Position numbers and translations under genes: made by a program. The notes under the pieces were generated by a model. It worked only from the letters and a program-made list of their open reading frames with translations. It did not search any database and had not been told where the DNA came from. From NCBI GenBank assembly GCA_011799875.1, contig CM022300.1, positions 169,711,837-169,775,836 of the forward strand: a stretch of 64,000 nucleotides of DNA. The letters are read 5' to 3'. Below, in pieces: positions 18,701-31,188 of this stretch; the first letter of the stretch is position 1; every line of letters starts with the position of its first letter. This DNA comes from Thinopyrum elongatum. Lineage: Eukaryota; Streptophyta; Magnoliopsida; Poales; Poaceae.

Positions 18701-21700
18701 GTTTAGCCCTTTCTACAACTTAATTGAGTTTTCTAGTCATTTAATGCGCATAATTCAAATTTGAACTACAACACATGCTCCAGTGCACCAAAATGGGTTG
18801 AAAAATCATATATGTGACCTTGGGTGCATGTTTAGGTCTCATGCAAGAAATGGGAATGAATTACAAATATCTCAGCTTCGTGACTCGGCCTCAAACGTTG
18901 AGACTCTTGGTTTTTGAATTCCCACAAATCTAAAACTCGCCTGAAATGCATGAAACATGGCATGGCACATATAGGCTGTGGTCAAAAAATTGTCCAATTT
19001 GGGGCAAGTTTTCGTCCAAGCCTCATACAACCCGGAGCTTCTCACAAGAAGCCTTGTGGTTCTGAAAGGGAACGTGTCACCCTTGTGGGCGAAATGGCAT
19101 TCACTGCCTCTTCTCGCCTTGGATTTTTTCTGGAGGCAACATAGACAAATAGGAGTGTCATTGTGAAATATGGAATTATTCAAGGTTTGTTTGCCATTTT
19201 TTATACATTAATTGAGTTTTCTAGGCATTTAATGTGTATGATTCAAATTTGAACTACAAGCACATGCTCTGGTGCACCGAAATGGGTTGAAAATCATAAA
19301 TGCATCCTTGGGTGCATGTTTAGGTCCCATCCAAGAAATGTGAATGAATTACAAACATCTCGGCGTTGTGGCTCGGCTCCAAACATCGAAAATCTTGGTT
19401 TTCAAATTCCCGTAAATCCAAAACTCGTCTGAAATTCATGAAACTTGGCATTGTGTCATGGCATGGCACATATAGTATGTGGTAAAAAATTGTCCAATTT
19501 GGGGGAAGTTTTGGTACAAGCCGCTTACAAACCGGAGCTTCTCACAAGAAGCCTCGTGGTTCCGATTGGGAAGGTGTCACCTTGGTGGGTGAAACGACAT
19601 TCGATCCCTCTTCTCTCCTTGAATCTTTTCCTAGAGGCTACATAGACTAATATGAGTGTCATGCTAAAATATGGAGTTATTCACGACTCGTTTAGCCCTT
19701 TCTATACTTTAATTGAGTTTTCTAGGCATTTAATGTGCATAATTCAAATTTGAACTACAGCACATGCTCCAATGCACCAAAATAGGTTAAAAAATCATAT
19801 ATGTGACCTTGGGTGCATGTTTAGGTCTCATGCAAGAAATGGGAATGAATTACAAACATCTTGGCTTCGTGGCTCGGCCTCCAATATTGAGAATGTTGGT
19901 TTTTAAATTCCCGCAAATCCAAAACTCGCCTGAAATTCATGAAACTTGGCATGGTGTCATGGCATGGCACATATAGGCCGTGGTCAAAAAATTGTTCAAT
20001 TTGGGGCAAGTTTTGGTACAAGCCTCTCACAACCCGGAGCTTCTCAAAAGAAGCCGCGTGGTTCCGATAGGGAACGTGTCACCCTTGTGGGCGAAACGAC
20101 ATTTGCTGCCTCTTCTCGCCTTGGATTTTTTCTAGAGGCAACATAGACAAATAGGAGTGTCGTGTTGAAATATGGAATTATTCAAGGTTTGTTTGGCCTT
20201 TTTTATACATTAATTGAGTTTTCTAGACTTTTAATGTGCATCACTCAAATTTGAACAACAAGCACATGCTCTGGTGCACCAAAACAGGTTAAAAATCATA
20301 AATGCGTCCTTGGGTGCATGTTTTGGTCCCATGCAAGAAATGTGAGTGAATTACAAATATCTCGGTGTTGTGGCTCGGCTCCAAACATAAAAAATCTTAA
20401 TTTTCAAATCATCATAAATCCAAAACTCGCATTAAATTCCACAAACTTCCCATCATGGATTTTTTGCCCAATTTGGGACAAGCCTCTTAGAAATCGGAGC
20501 TTCTCACAAGAAGCCTCATGGTTTCGATAGGGAAGGTGTCACCTTTGTGGGCGAAACAACATTCGATGCCTCTTCTTGCCTTGAATTTTTTCTAGAGGTA
20601 AGATAGACTAATACGAGTGTCGTGCTAAAATATGGAGTTATTCACAACTCGTTTGGCCCTTGCTATAATTTAATTGAGTTCTTTAGGGATTTAATGTGCA
20701 CAATTCAAATTTGAACTACAGGGACCTTGGATGTTTAGGACCGATGCACGAAATAGGAATGAATTACAATCATCTCGGCATCGTGGCTCGGCCTCAAACA
20801 TCGAGAATCTTGGTTTTAAAATCCCCATAAATCCTAAACTCGCCTATAATTCATGAGACTTGGCATTGTGTCATGACATGGCACATATAAGCCATGGTAC
20901 ATTTTTTGTCCAATTTGGGAGAAGCCTCTTACAAATCGGAGCTTCTCACAAGAAGCCCCATGATTCCGATAGGGGACGTGTCACCTTTGTGGGCGAAATG
21001 ACATATGATGCCTCTTCTTTCCTAGACTTTTTTCTAGAGGCAACCTAGACTATTAAAAGTATCATGCTAAAATATGTAATTATTCACGACTTGTCTGACC
21101 CTTTCTATAATTTAATTGAGTTTTCTGGGCATTTAATGTGCGTAATTCAAATTTGAACTACAAGAACATGCTCCAGTGCCCCAAAATGGGTTAAAAAGCC
21201 ATATATGTGTCCTTCGGTGCATGTATAGGTCCCATGAAAGAAATGGGAATGAATGACAAACATCTCGGCACCGTGGCTCGGACTCAAACATTGAGAATCT
21301 TGGTTTTTAAATTCCCGGAAATCCAAAACTCACGTGAAATTCATGAAACTTGGCATGGTGTGATGACATGGCACATATAGGTTGTGGTTAAAAAATTGTC
21401 CAATTTGGGGCAAGTTTTGGTACAAGCCTCTTACAAACCGGAGCTTCTCACCAGAAGCCTCGTGGTTTTGATATGGAACGTGTCACCCTTATGGGCGAAA
21501 CGAAATTCGTCACCTCTTCTCGCAATGGATTTTTTATAGAGGTAACATAGACAAACAGGAGTGTCATGCTGAAATATGGCATTATTAAGGGTTCATTTGG
21601 CCCTTTTTATACTTTAATTCAGTTTTCTAGGCACTTAATGTGCATGATTGAAAATTTGAACTACAAGCACATGCTCCAGTGCACCAAAATGTGTTGAAAA

Positions 21701-24700
21701 ATATATATGTGTCCTTTGGTGCATGCTTAGGTCCCATGCAAGAAATGGGAATGAATTACAAACATCTCGACGTCATGGCTCATCCGCAAACATCAAAAAT
21801 CTTGGTTTTAAAATCGTGGCATCCAAAACTTGCCAGAAATTCTGAAAACTTGGCATCGTGTCATGACATGGCACATATGCATTGTGGTTGTTTTTTTGTC
21901 CAATTTGGGAGAAGCCTCTTAATAACCGGAGCTTCTCACATGAAGCCTCATGGTTCCTATAGGGAATATGTCACCTTTGTGGGCGAAATGACATTCGATG
22001 GCTCTTCTCGCCTTGAATATTTTCTAGTGGCAACATAGACTAATACGAGTGTTGTGCTAAATATGGAATTATTCTCGGCTCGTTTGGCCCTTTCTATAGT
22101 TTAATTTAGTTTGAAGGCATTTAATATGTATAATTCAAATTTGAACTACAAGCACTTGCTCCAATGCACCAAAATGGCTTGAAAATCATATATGTGTCCT
22201 TGGGTGCATGTTTGCGTCCCATGCAAGAAATGGGAATGAATTACAAACATCTTCACGTCGTGGCTCGGCCTCAAACATTGAGAACCTTGGTTTTTAAATT
22301 CCTGCAAATCCAAAACTCTCCTGAAATTCATGAAACTTGGCATGTTGTCATGACATGGCACATATTGGGAGTGGTAAAAAAAGTTGTCCAATTTGGGGAC
22401 ATATTTGGTTCAAGCCTTTTACATACCGAAGCTTCTCACAAGAAGCCGCGTGGTTCCAATAGCGAACGTGTCACCCTTGTGGCCGTAACAACATTCGATG
22501 CCTCTTCTCGCCTTGGATATTTTCCTAGAGGCAACAAAGACCAATAGGAGTGTCATGCTAAAATATGGAATTATTCAGGGTTCGTTTGGCCTTTTTTATA
22601 CATTAATTGAGCTTTCTGGGCATTTAATTTGCATGTTTCAAATTTGAGCTACAAGCACATGCTCCTATGCTCCAAAAATGGGTTAAAAATCATATATGTG
22701 TCCTTCAGTGCATGTTTAGGTCCCATGGAAGAAATGGGAATGAATTACAAACATCTCGGCGTCATGGCTCGGCCGCAAACGTCAAAAATCTTAGTTTTCA
22801 AATCCGTGTAAATCGAAAACAAGCATGATTGTTTTCCCAATTTGGGACATGGCATGGCACATATACATCATGGTAATTGTTTTTCCAATTTGGGACAAGC
22901 CTCTTACAAACTGGAGCTCCCCATAAGAAGCCGCATGGTTCTGATAGGGAATGTGTCATCTTTGTGGGCGAAACGACATTCCATGCCTCTTCTCGCCTTG
23001 AATTTTTTCTAGAGGCAACATAGACTAATACGACTGCCGTGCAAAAATATGGACTTAATCACGGCTTAATTGAATTTTCTAGTCATTTAATGCGCATAAT
23101 TCAAATTTGAACTACAAGCACATGCTCTAGTGCACCATAATGAGTTGAAAAAAATATGCGTCCTTGGGTGCATGTTTAGGACCGATGCATGAAATGGGAA
23201 TGAATTACAATCATCTCGGCGTCATGGCTCGGCCTCAAACATCGAGAATCTTGGTTTTTGAATCCCCATCAATCCAAAACTCACCTGAAATTCAAGAAAC
23301 TTGGCATTGTGTCATGACATGGCACATATATGCCATGGTATATTTTTTGTCCAATTTGGGAGAAGCCTCTTACAAACCGGAGCTTCTCACAAGAAGCCTC
23401 ATGGTTCCGATAGTGGACATTTCACCTTTGTGGGCGAAATGACATACGATGCATCTTCCCGCCTTGAATTGTTTCTAGATATTACGAGTGTCATGCTAAA
23501 ATATGTAATTATTCACGGATTGTTTGTCCCTTTCTATACTTTAATTGAGATTTCTGGGCATCTAATGTGCATAATTCAAAGTTGAACTAAAAGCACATGC
23601 TCCAGTGCACCAAAATGGGTTGAAAAATTATATATGTGTCCTTGGGTGCATGTATAGGTCCCATGAAACAAATGGGAATGAATGACAAATATCTCAGCTC
23701 CGTGGCTCAGCCTCAAACATTGAGAATCTTGTATTATAAATTCCCGCAAATCCAAAACTCGCCTAAATTTCATGAAACTTGGCATGGTGTCATGACATCG
23801 CGCATATAGGCCGTGGTAAATTAAATGTCCAATTTGGGGCAAGTTTTGGTACAAGCCTCTTACAAACCGGAGCGTCTCACAAGAAGCCTCGTGGTTTTGA
23901 TAGGGAATGTGTCACCCTTATGGGCGAAATAACATTCGCCGCCTCTTCTCGCCATAGATTTTTTTTCTAGATGTAACATAGGCCAATAGGAGTGTCGTGC
24001 GGAAATATGGCATTATTGAGGGTTCATTTTGCCCTTTTTATACATTAATTGAGTTTTCTAGGCGTTTAATGTGCATGATTGAAATTTGAACTACAAGCAC
24101 ATGCTTCAGTGCACCAAAATGGGTTGAAAAATCATATATGTGTCCTTTGGTGCATGCTCAGGTCCCATGCAAGAAATAGGAATGAATGACAAACATCTCG
24201 GTGTCGTGGCTCATCCGCAAACATTGAAAATCTTTGTTTTAAATCCTCGTAAATCCAAAACTCGCCAGAAATTAAGGAAACTTGGCATCGTGTCATGACA
24301 TGGCACATATACATCGTGGTTGTTTATTGTCCAATTTGGGAGAAGCCTCTTACAAACCAGAGCTTCTCACAAGAAGCCTCATGGTTCCTATATGGAACAT
24401 GTCACCTTTGTGGGCGAAACGACATTCGATGCCACTTCTCGCCTTGAATTTTTTCTGGATGCAACATAGACTAATACAAGTGTCATGCTAAAATATGGAA
24501 TTATTCACGACTCGTTTGGCACTTTTTATACTTTAATTGAGTTTCTTGGGCATTTAATTTGCGTAATTCAAATTTGAACTAGAAGCACATGCTCAAGTGC
24601 ACCAAAATGGTTAAAAAATCATATCTGTGTCCTTGGGTGCATGTTTGCGTCCCATGCAAGAAATGGGAATGAATTACAAACATCTTCACGTCGTGGTTCT

Positions 24701-25416
24701 GTCTCAAGCATTGAGAATATTGGTTTTAAAATTCCTGCAAATCCAAAACTCGCCTGAAATTCAATAAACTTGGCATGGTGTCATGACATGGCACATATAG
24801 GGTGTGGTAAAAAAATTGTTCAATTTGGGGCAAGTTTTGGTAAAACCTCTTACAAACCGGAGCTTCTCACAAGAAGCCGCACAGTTTCGATAGCGAACGT
24901 GTCATCCTTGTGGGCGAAACGACATTCGCTGCCTCTTCTCGCCTTGGATATTTTTCTAGAGGCAACATAGACCAATAGGAGTGTCGTTCTGAAATATGGA
25001 GTTATTCAGGGTTCGTTTGGCCTTTTTATACATTAATTGAGTTTTCTAGGCATTTAATGTGCATGATTCAAATTTGAGCTACAAGCACATGCACCTATGC
25101 ACCAAAATGGGTTAAAAAAATCATATATGTGTACTTTAGTGCATGTTTATGTCCCATGGAAGAAATGCAAATGAATTACAAACATCTCGGCGTCGTGCTC
25201 GGCTGCAAACATCAAAAATCTTGGTTTTCAAATCCCCGTAAATCCAAAACACGCATGATTTATTTTTCCAGTTTGGGACATGGCATGGCACATATACATC
25301 GCAGTATTTTTTTTCCAATTTGAGACAAGCCTCTTACAAACAGGAGCTTCCCACAAGAAGCCTCATGCTTCTAATAGGGAACATGTCACCTTTGTGGGTG
25401 AAACAACATTCCATGC
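15776..25416. repeat. Satellite array, block A: 20 monomers of ~500 bp
   Basis: Head-to-tail monomers, recognised by TTGGGTGCATGTTTAGGTCC at about 15,825, 16,326, 16,827, 17,331, 17,818, 18,318, 18,821, 19,309, 19,808, 20,308, 20,726, 21,210, 21,718, 22,200, 22,706, 23,163, 23,642, 24,148, 24,635 and 25,136. Spacings are mostly 480-508 bp, with short monomers of 418 and 457. Each monomer keeps landmarks in the same order: CATGACATGGCACATATA, GGAGCTTCTCACAAGAAGCC, CCTCTTCTCGCCTTG, TTAATTGAGTTTTCTAGGCA, ATTCAAATTTGAACTACAAG. Two subtypes exist: a long one with GGGGCAAGTTTTGGTACAAG and a short one with GGGACAAG. Many short open frames recur per monomer, but none looks like a protein. I could not match the family to a named Triticeae satellite. 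Confidence 0.95.
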
Positions 25417-25950
25417 TATCATGGTTTTATCACGGCAGATGCCCTTGTGAAAGGACTTACGTGTGGAGCCATCGCAACGTAGGTTAGCTCGAAGGGGTTG
25501 AACGGGACAAAGGACACAAGGTTTACCCAGGTTCGGCCCCTCTCCACGAGGTAAAACCCTACTCCTACTTTTGTTGATTATAGCTTGGATATCGATTACA
25601 AGGGTGCGGAATCACCTCACCTAGCTCTCGATCAATTATTTCTTAAGTTAACCCGCCGCAGGGTCTCGCCTTTATATACATAGGTCGAGGCCCTGGCCTT
25701 ACGAGAGTCTAAGCCGGATCACACAATGTGACCAACTCGGTTTCTAAATCACCTTGCCTTACAAAGCAAGTTACCATTATAGCGGCTCAACCTTTCCGGG
25801 TCATGATTACACCATCGGGTCTTGGGCCTCCAGCAAGCCCACCTTGTAAGCCGCCGCTAGTCTTCATGGACCTTCTTGGGCCTTCCTCATGTTGAGTCGC
25901 CAACGATGTGACCCAGTGGCGGGTCACACCTCGGGGTTATATCCCCAACA
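25417..25950 (-). repeat. Gypsy-2 3' LTR
   Basis: 534 bp. Its outer terminal dinucleotide has decayed (TA instead of TG in + orientation). By hand alignment it differs from the 5' LTR at about 32 positions (~94% identity). It holds a minus-strand TATA box, TGTATATAAA, at 25,671-25,680. Confidence 0.95.
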
Positions 25951-26205
25951 TTAGGCCCCAGATTGATTTGAACTTGTTCATGTCAATCTTCATTGCTTGA
26001 GTTGGCAAATCGTCTTTCCAAAACTTAACCTGAAATAAACCACTGTAACCCGCGATGAAATCACGCGAATTAAATTCGTAAAAAAACCCATGACATCACA
26101 ACAGATCTTTTGCATTAACTGCTCGTCTGAGAATCGAGGCGCCTGCACTGTTGAGATAATCATGTTGCCTCCTCGATTTCTGCGCATGCCATTTTACTGT
26201 TTCCT
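25951..26205. other. Gypsy-2 polypurine tract and sequence upstream of the antisense promoter
   Basis: Next to the LTR the minus strand reads CTGGGGCCTAA, the expected polypurine tract. The rest is non-coding and lies just upstream of the antisense gene's TATA box. Confidence 0.6.
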
Positions 26206-26213
26206 TATAAATA
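26206..26213 (+). promoter_or_regulatory. TATA box of the Gypsy-2 antisense gene
   Basis: TATAAATA is followed after ~25 bp by a pyrimidine-rich, CT-repeat leader (26,229-26,280), a layout common at plant core promoters. A splice donor CCAG/GTAAAG follows at 26,401. Its direction (+) is opposite to gag-pol. Confidence 0.55.
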
Positions 26214-26235
26214 GGGATGGGGGGCCCATCTTTTC

Positions 26236-29200
26236 ACTTTTTACCCCCTCCCTTCTCTCTCCTTCTTCCTCCTCGCGTCGTCCGCCGCCGCCGGAGCTCC
26301 GCCGCTGTCGTTCCTCACCAACGGCTCCAACTAGGCCGCTGCATCAACCTGACTGTGACCAGAGATCGCGGCGCTCCTCCGCTCTTCAGTCAAGAATCCA
26401 GGTAAAGCTCTTTCCTTGACCTAGATCCACATTAGATTGATCCTGTTCATATGGTTCATCGGAGTTCGTCGTGTTCGTCCAAGTTCATCATAGTTCATCC
26501 ACCATGCCGCTTAGTTCAATCCAAAAAACGATAATGAAACCTTGCGGTGGTAGTCTTGGTATTTGCCTCAAATCATAGATGCATCCCTTCTTCCTGAGAT
26601 TAAATCCCCAGCTTACATGTTCTTCCACTCCCATGTTTTAGGTTTAGCAATTATTTTTCATTTTTGAATCACCGTAGATCCAAAATCATAGGCAGAAATC
26701 GCGAAACTTGTTTGTCCCATACTTAAGAAAATTTTCATCAATCCTAGATCTGTAGATAACTTCCTTGTTACTGTGGTTTAGGCGGCTCAAATAATACTTT
26801 TGTAACCCGCCAACTTCCAGCCGGCTTGATCTTGAACTTGTAAACCGCTAGCATCCAACCAGCTTAATTTGTCGGCATTTGACCCGCCATATATCAATCA
26901 CCTCACCGGATCAACATTCAATTTCTGGATGCTCCATAATAATGTTTTAGCTTTACGTGCATAACCTGCCTGCAACCATAATTTTTTTATTATAACCATT
27001 CAGGTGGTTAACCATCATAATACTGATCCACTGTACTCTTAACTTTTAGTCCACAACTTTTTAGCCCGCCAACCATGACTAAGACTCTGACTTCCTGTGA
27101 CTAGGTCGCCTCCCAAGTCTCTGAATTGTCATTTAAGGAGTATGTTGACATGGGGATTTTACCAGTCAAGGTGGCTATACACTGGCGGGTCCCCGGCTCT
27201 GAGACAACTCCACAACCCCAAGAGGGTGAAGTGGTGATCTTTGCAGACCACCTTCTTCATGATTTTTCGCCGCCCGAGTCCAACTTTTTCCGTGACGCCC
27301 TAAACTTTTATCAGCTTCATCCTCAAGACATTGCTCCCAATTTTGTCTCCAACTTATGCAATTTTCAAACATTCTGCGAAGTATATCTTGAAAATTCGAG
27401 GTCTGGGTCAGCCCAAGAAACCATTGCAGAAGAGCTGCTCAGGCTTGATGACGAGTCAGAGGTAGACCTTGACTCCCTTGGTCGTCTTTTTATGCAACTT
27501 ATTGATGCTGACTCTTCTCAGGACAACGCGGAAACAAGTCAAGCTGATGCAGCAGAGGTAATCCTTGTCTCCTCCGACTCAGAACCCTTGGCAAGACAGA
27601 AAACTTGGTGATTCATTTGGAAGGTGAAATTTTCTCATCCTCTTGCTCACTTGGATCCCAACTTTCTTTTGAAGAAACAGCAACACGAAGCAAGGCACCC
27701 GACCCGGAGCAGCGGATCTCATGACCTTATCTTCGGTTTACCGAATACGCCTGTTCCTCGCAAGTGTCAACATGAGGTGCCACATGACCCAGACTCCCTT
27801 TATCCATTAGCCGGCTTCATACGTCAGCCTCTTAATCCTTCTAATTCAAATTATCAGAAGACACCTCCGTCATCTGGCGACTCTTCCGGAACTCAGATGC
27901 CCATCTTCAAAGTTGCCCAAGGGTACGTATATCCATTTCTTTATCAATAATTTGTAATGAAAAACTCATATACTTTGTATCTTCATTGCCGAGGTATTGC
28001 CAAAGCAAGCAAGAAGCAAAAACTGGGTGGGTCTGCAAAGGATCCCAAAAATGCTGAACCAGAGAAGCAGTCTGTAGATATTTCTAAGGCCCACACTCAT
28101 GACCTGGAAGAGCCCATTGATGACCCGCCACCATCAGTCGATGCCACCATCCCTGAGCAAATAGATGCTGAACTTAACCCGACGGCCAGCATTGACCCGC
28201 CGAGCCCTAAGTCGCCAACTCCTCCAAAGCCGGCAGAAGAGATCCCTCTTCAGAAGGACTCTGATGACGTGACCATCACCGAGACGCCTTACACTGCGCC
28301 AGGGGCTTCCACTGTGTTATCCAAGCATGGTACCAAGGAACAATCTCATTCCTTGGACAAAGGCAAGGCGAAGCTAGATCTGGAAACTTATGCTGCCCTC
28401 AGTGCAAGCCATAATCATGTCGGTTATCTGAACCGTCTCACACTAGCCGTGATCTGAAAGCTGGCTTAGTGAACCTTATGAAGGAACGGTATGAGGTATG
28501 TTGCTAATCCCTTACCATATGTGTTTATGTAGCCGCCAAGTCTTAAGTATAAGAAAACATGTTGAATATTCTTGAGACTTCATGATAAATGTCAAACTGT
28601 AGCCTCTCAGGGCCGACTTATCTTATTAAGATGAGCTGGGTCTTCAATTATCTATTTTGAATGAACCTTGTGCAATTTTTTCAACCATTAATCCATAATA
28701 ATAAGATGATCCATACTGATAATTAGCGCTAAGATCAAATGCGTAGCCCCCAAGGGCCGACTTAACTTAATAAGATGAGCCGGGACTTAGAGTCACTTCA
28801 GAAATCCAAATATGTAGCCCTCAAGGGCCGGCTTAAACTGACAAGTTGAGCCAGCACTTAAATTTTTTTGAAGCAACCTACATTAGCCCCCAAGTGCCAA
28901 GTGTATTGCTTGCAATGTGCTTGGAACTTAATTAACCATATCTCACCAATCCTGCTCTTTGCATTATAATCATTTCCTTTTTTATCTCAGGCTGAATTGA
29001 ACATGAAGGAATCGCAAGTTGGCGATTTAAGAAAAAGCTTGAAGCTATAGCAGACCGAAACCTCCAAGGCCAAGTCAAATCTGAAGGCCTCGTTGGAAGA
29101 AATTGAAAATCTTAATGAAGGTTTTTTTTACAGAGAGAGCCTCCTGGGAAACTGACAAGGCTGCTCTAGCCAAAAAGGCCGAAGATGTAGAAGCTGCTCT

Positions 29201-29925
29201 TAAGCCGGTAACTGAAGAGTTATCCAGCTTAAAACAACACATTATTCAAATGACAGCCACCATCTTCGGTAAGTATAACATGCATCCAAATCCGGTAACC
29301 CATCTGCTCTCTCACATATATATATATGCAGCGCTAATGCGACTCTTTTATAACCTCTTAACAGGCCCCAGGAGTGCCAGCCTTGGTCAAGACATGCTAT
29401 TGAAGCTGAAGGCCATTTATTCTTTAACGGAGCAGTTATACAGTGGCACTCTCCGCAGTCTTGTGGCCTTAGGAGGTAACAGAAAGCCACCAAATCAAAT
29501 CAAGACTGTTCTAGATCATCTCTCCACGGTCCCGAGCCAGATTGAAGAACAAAGATTATCCTCTGCCCGAGCCGGAGCCATCATTGCTCTAGGCCGGGCC
29601 AAAGCATGGCAATCTGAGCTTGACCCGGAGGAAATAGCCACCGGCTGTCCTGAATTCAAGGATGACCAGTCACCCTTTGAATAGAAGGACTTCAATCACT
29701 GTGTCCAGGAGATGCAGCCCATGGCCTGTAAACTTGAACAAATATACAACGGCTTACGACGGCAACAATCAGAAGATTAAGCCGCCAGCTCATGATGTTG
29801 TCAATCTCATTCCTCCATGGTGTAAGCATATCTTCGCCCCTGACGTTGATCATTCAATTATATTTAATGATGAGGCCACTTTTGAAGCTTTAACCGGCAT
29901 CGACTGGACAACGGCTGATCTTTAG
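26236..29925 (+). CDS. Spliced antisense gene of Gypsy-2 (PF04195-like 'putative gypsy type transposon' domain)
   Basis: A non-coding first exon ends at 26,401 (CCAG/GTAAAG), and the second begins at 27,105 after GTGACTAG. The frame 27,105-27,611 has VSELSFKEYVDMGILPVKV, VVIFADHLLHDFSPPESNFF and RDALNFYQLHPQDIAPNFVS then CNFQTFCEVYL. This is the N-terminal domain seen in plant 'putative gypsy type transposon' proteins. There is no AUG before this domain; the first in frame is 27,150. Further exons follow: a Ser/Pro-rich part (27,624-27,950), a Lys/Pro/acidic part (27,990-28,457), a coiled coil (28,990-29,270, with a TAG at about 29,050), and the C-terminal parts 29,360-29,684 and 29,700-29,925. 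Function is unknown; antisense ORFs of this kind are known from Tat-lineage elements. Partly decayed. Confidence 0.6.
28600..28890 (+). repeat. Degenerate ~70-100 bp repeats in an intron of the antisense gene
   Basis: Three copies of AGGGCCGACTTA...AAGATGAGC...CTTA, at about 28,610, 28,752 and 28,822, each preceded by GCCCCCAA or a variant. No coding content. Confidence 0.7.
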
Positions 29926-30254
29926 ATGATCGGCGAGGAAGAACCGGTGCAGGATGATCCACAATCCTCAAGACGGCCGGAAGAAAGCTAATCATAGTGA
30001 TGATGATCCAGGCGGCTCTCAGGCCGGCTTACAGGAGTGCTACTCCAAAAACATTTGAAGTTTAATTCTTTTGTGGACTCAAAGCAAAGCCTTGTAATAG
30101 GATAGTCGAAAACAATGATCTGCCATGTCATGCCTTCGTGCATGTTAATCTTTGACTTTTGAGCCGCCAGTTTAAGCTTTATGACCTGCCTAATGCGATC
30201 ATACATATGAGCCATACCAGTACTCTTATTTCCATTTAAAGTTTTGCATGTCCT

Positions 30255-30700
30255 GCACAAAGTTTAAACAACATATGTCCTGGCGACTTAAGACCAAAAG
30301 CCAGGGCGGGTGACAACCCAAACATATATAGCCTTATACAATTACTGAAAAGACTAGAATCAAGGCCATTCAAGCTGAAATATACTGGTGACTTAAAGTC
30401 CAAGCCAGGGCGGGTTACCAAACCCGAAGACTTATAGTCTCATATAACTGTGTAAAACAGGACTAACATGATTGCAGGTCATGCCAGCGGCTTTAAAACC
30501 AAAAGTTAGGGTGGGTGACGACCCGATACTTGGTAGCCTCATAACCATGGCCATTCAAACCAAACATACTGGCGACTGAAAGTCCAAAGCTAGGGCGGGT
30601 GACAACCCGAATATACTCAAACATCAGCAACATAACCAGGAGACTCATGACCCGGGTAGTCAAAATATGCATAGAAGCAAAATTCAAGAGCATAAAAACA
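30255..30700 (-). repeat. ~110 bp tandem units with GCGGGTGACAACCC
   Basis: Units recur near 30,300, 30,405, 30,510 and 30,595. Each has a short imperfect palindrome (GGGCGGGTGACAACCCG) and the word GGCCATTCAA between units. Confidence 0.7.
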
Positions 30701-31093
30701 TCTGAAAGACCAAAAAACAGAGACTATGTAAATCTCAAAAAATAAGCTGGCTTTTCAAAGGCACAACTTAAAAATTGGCACACAGGCCTCATGTTTGCTT
30801 TCAAGGACGCAAAAGCCATGGTTCATCCTAGCTCACTATAAGCCAGCTCTCTCGTGACACAAAACCGTCATTTTAACCTTGGCAAATTCAGGGTCTTTAA
30901 GAAGATTGACTTGCCAAGAGTTCTGCGGGTATAGCGGAGTAGCAAATTGCAAACAGGTAGGATGAAACCATAATTTGGCATGTCAGGCCAGGTCAAAAGG
31001 GTATGAAAGCTAAAACCGGTGGGTTGGAAGCCCCCAGATGACCTTATGATCAATTAATAAAGACTTAGATACTCCGAAATGAAATGACAGAGG

Positions 31094-31110
31094 CCCTGAA
31101 TTTTTCAGGG
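31094..31110 (-). terminator. Stem-loop after Gypsy-2 pol, possible 3' end signal
   Basis: CCCTGAA, three T, TTCAGGG is a perfect 7 bp stem at the same distance from the integrase stop as in Gypsy-1 (9,077-9,094). The loop sequence differs between the copies while the stem is unchanged. A regulatory role is inferred. Confidence 0.4.
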
Positions 31111-31188
31111 GTGCCATCTTTATTATATTAATAATAAAAAGATATATACACATCAACCAAAGTATGTACAAAGACAAGAGCCGGTGGA

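Larger units (their letters stand above)
29926..31188. other. Gypsy-2 non-coding region between antisense gene and integrase
   Basis: It contains four degenerate ~110 bp tandem units (30,255-30,700), marked by CTGGCGACTTAAG, CCAGGGCGGGTGACAACCC and AACATATATAGCC. It also holds the small hairpin at 31,094-31,110. No gene is seen. It matches 9,001-10,069 of Gypsy-1 in inverted orientation. Confidence 0.7.

Noticed and set aside
15776..25416. Dozens of 60-130 codon frames in the satellite as genes
   Set aside because: The same peptides recur with every ~500 bp monomer on either strand and break at random; they reflect the repeat, not genes.
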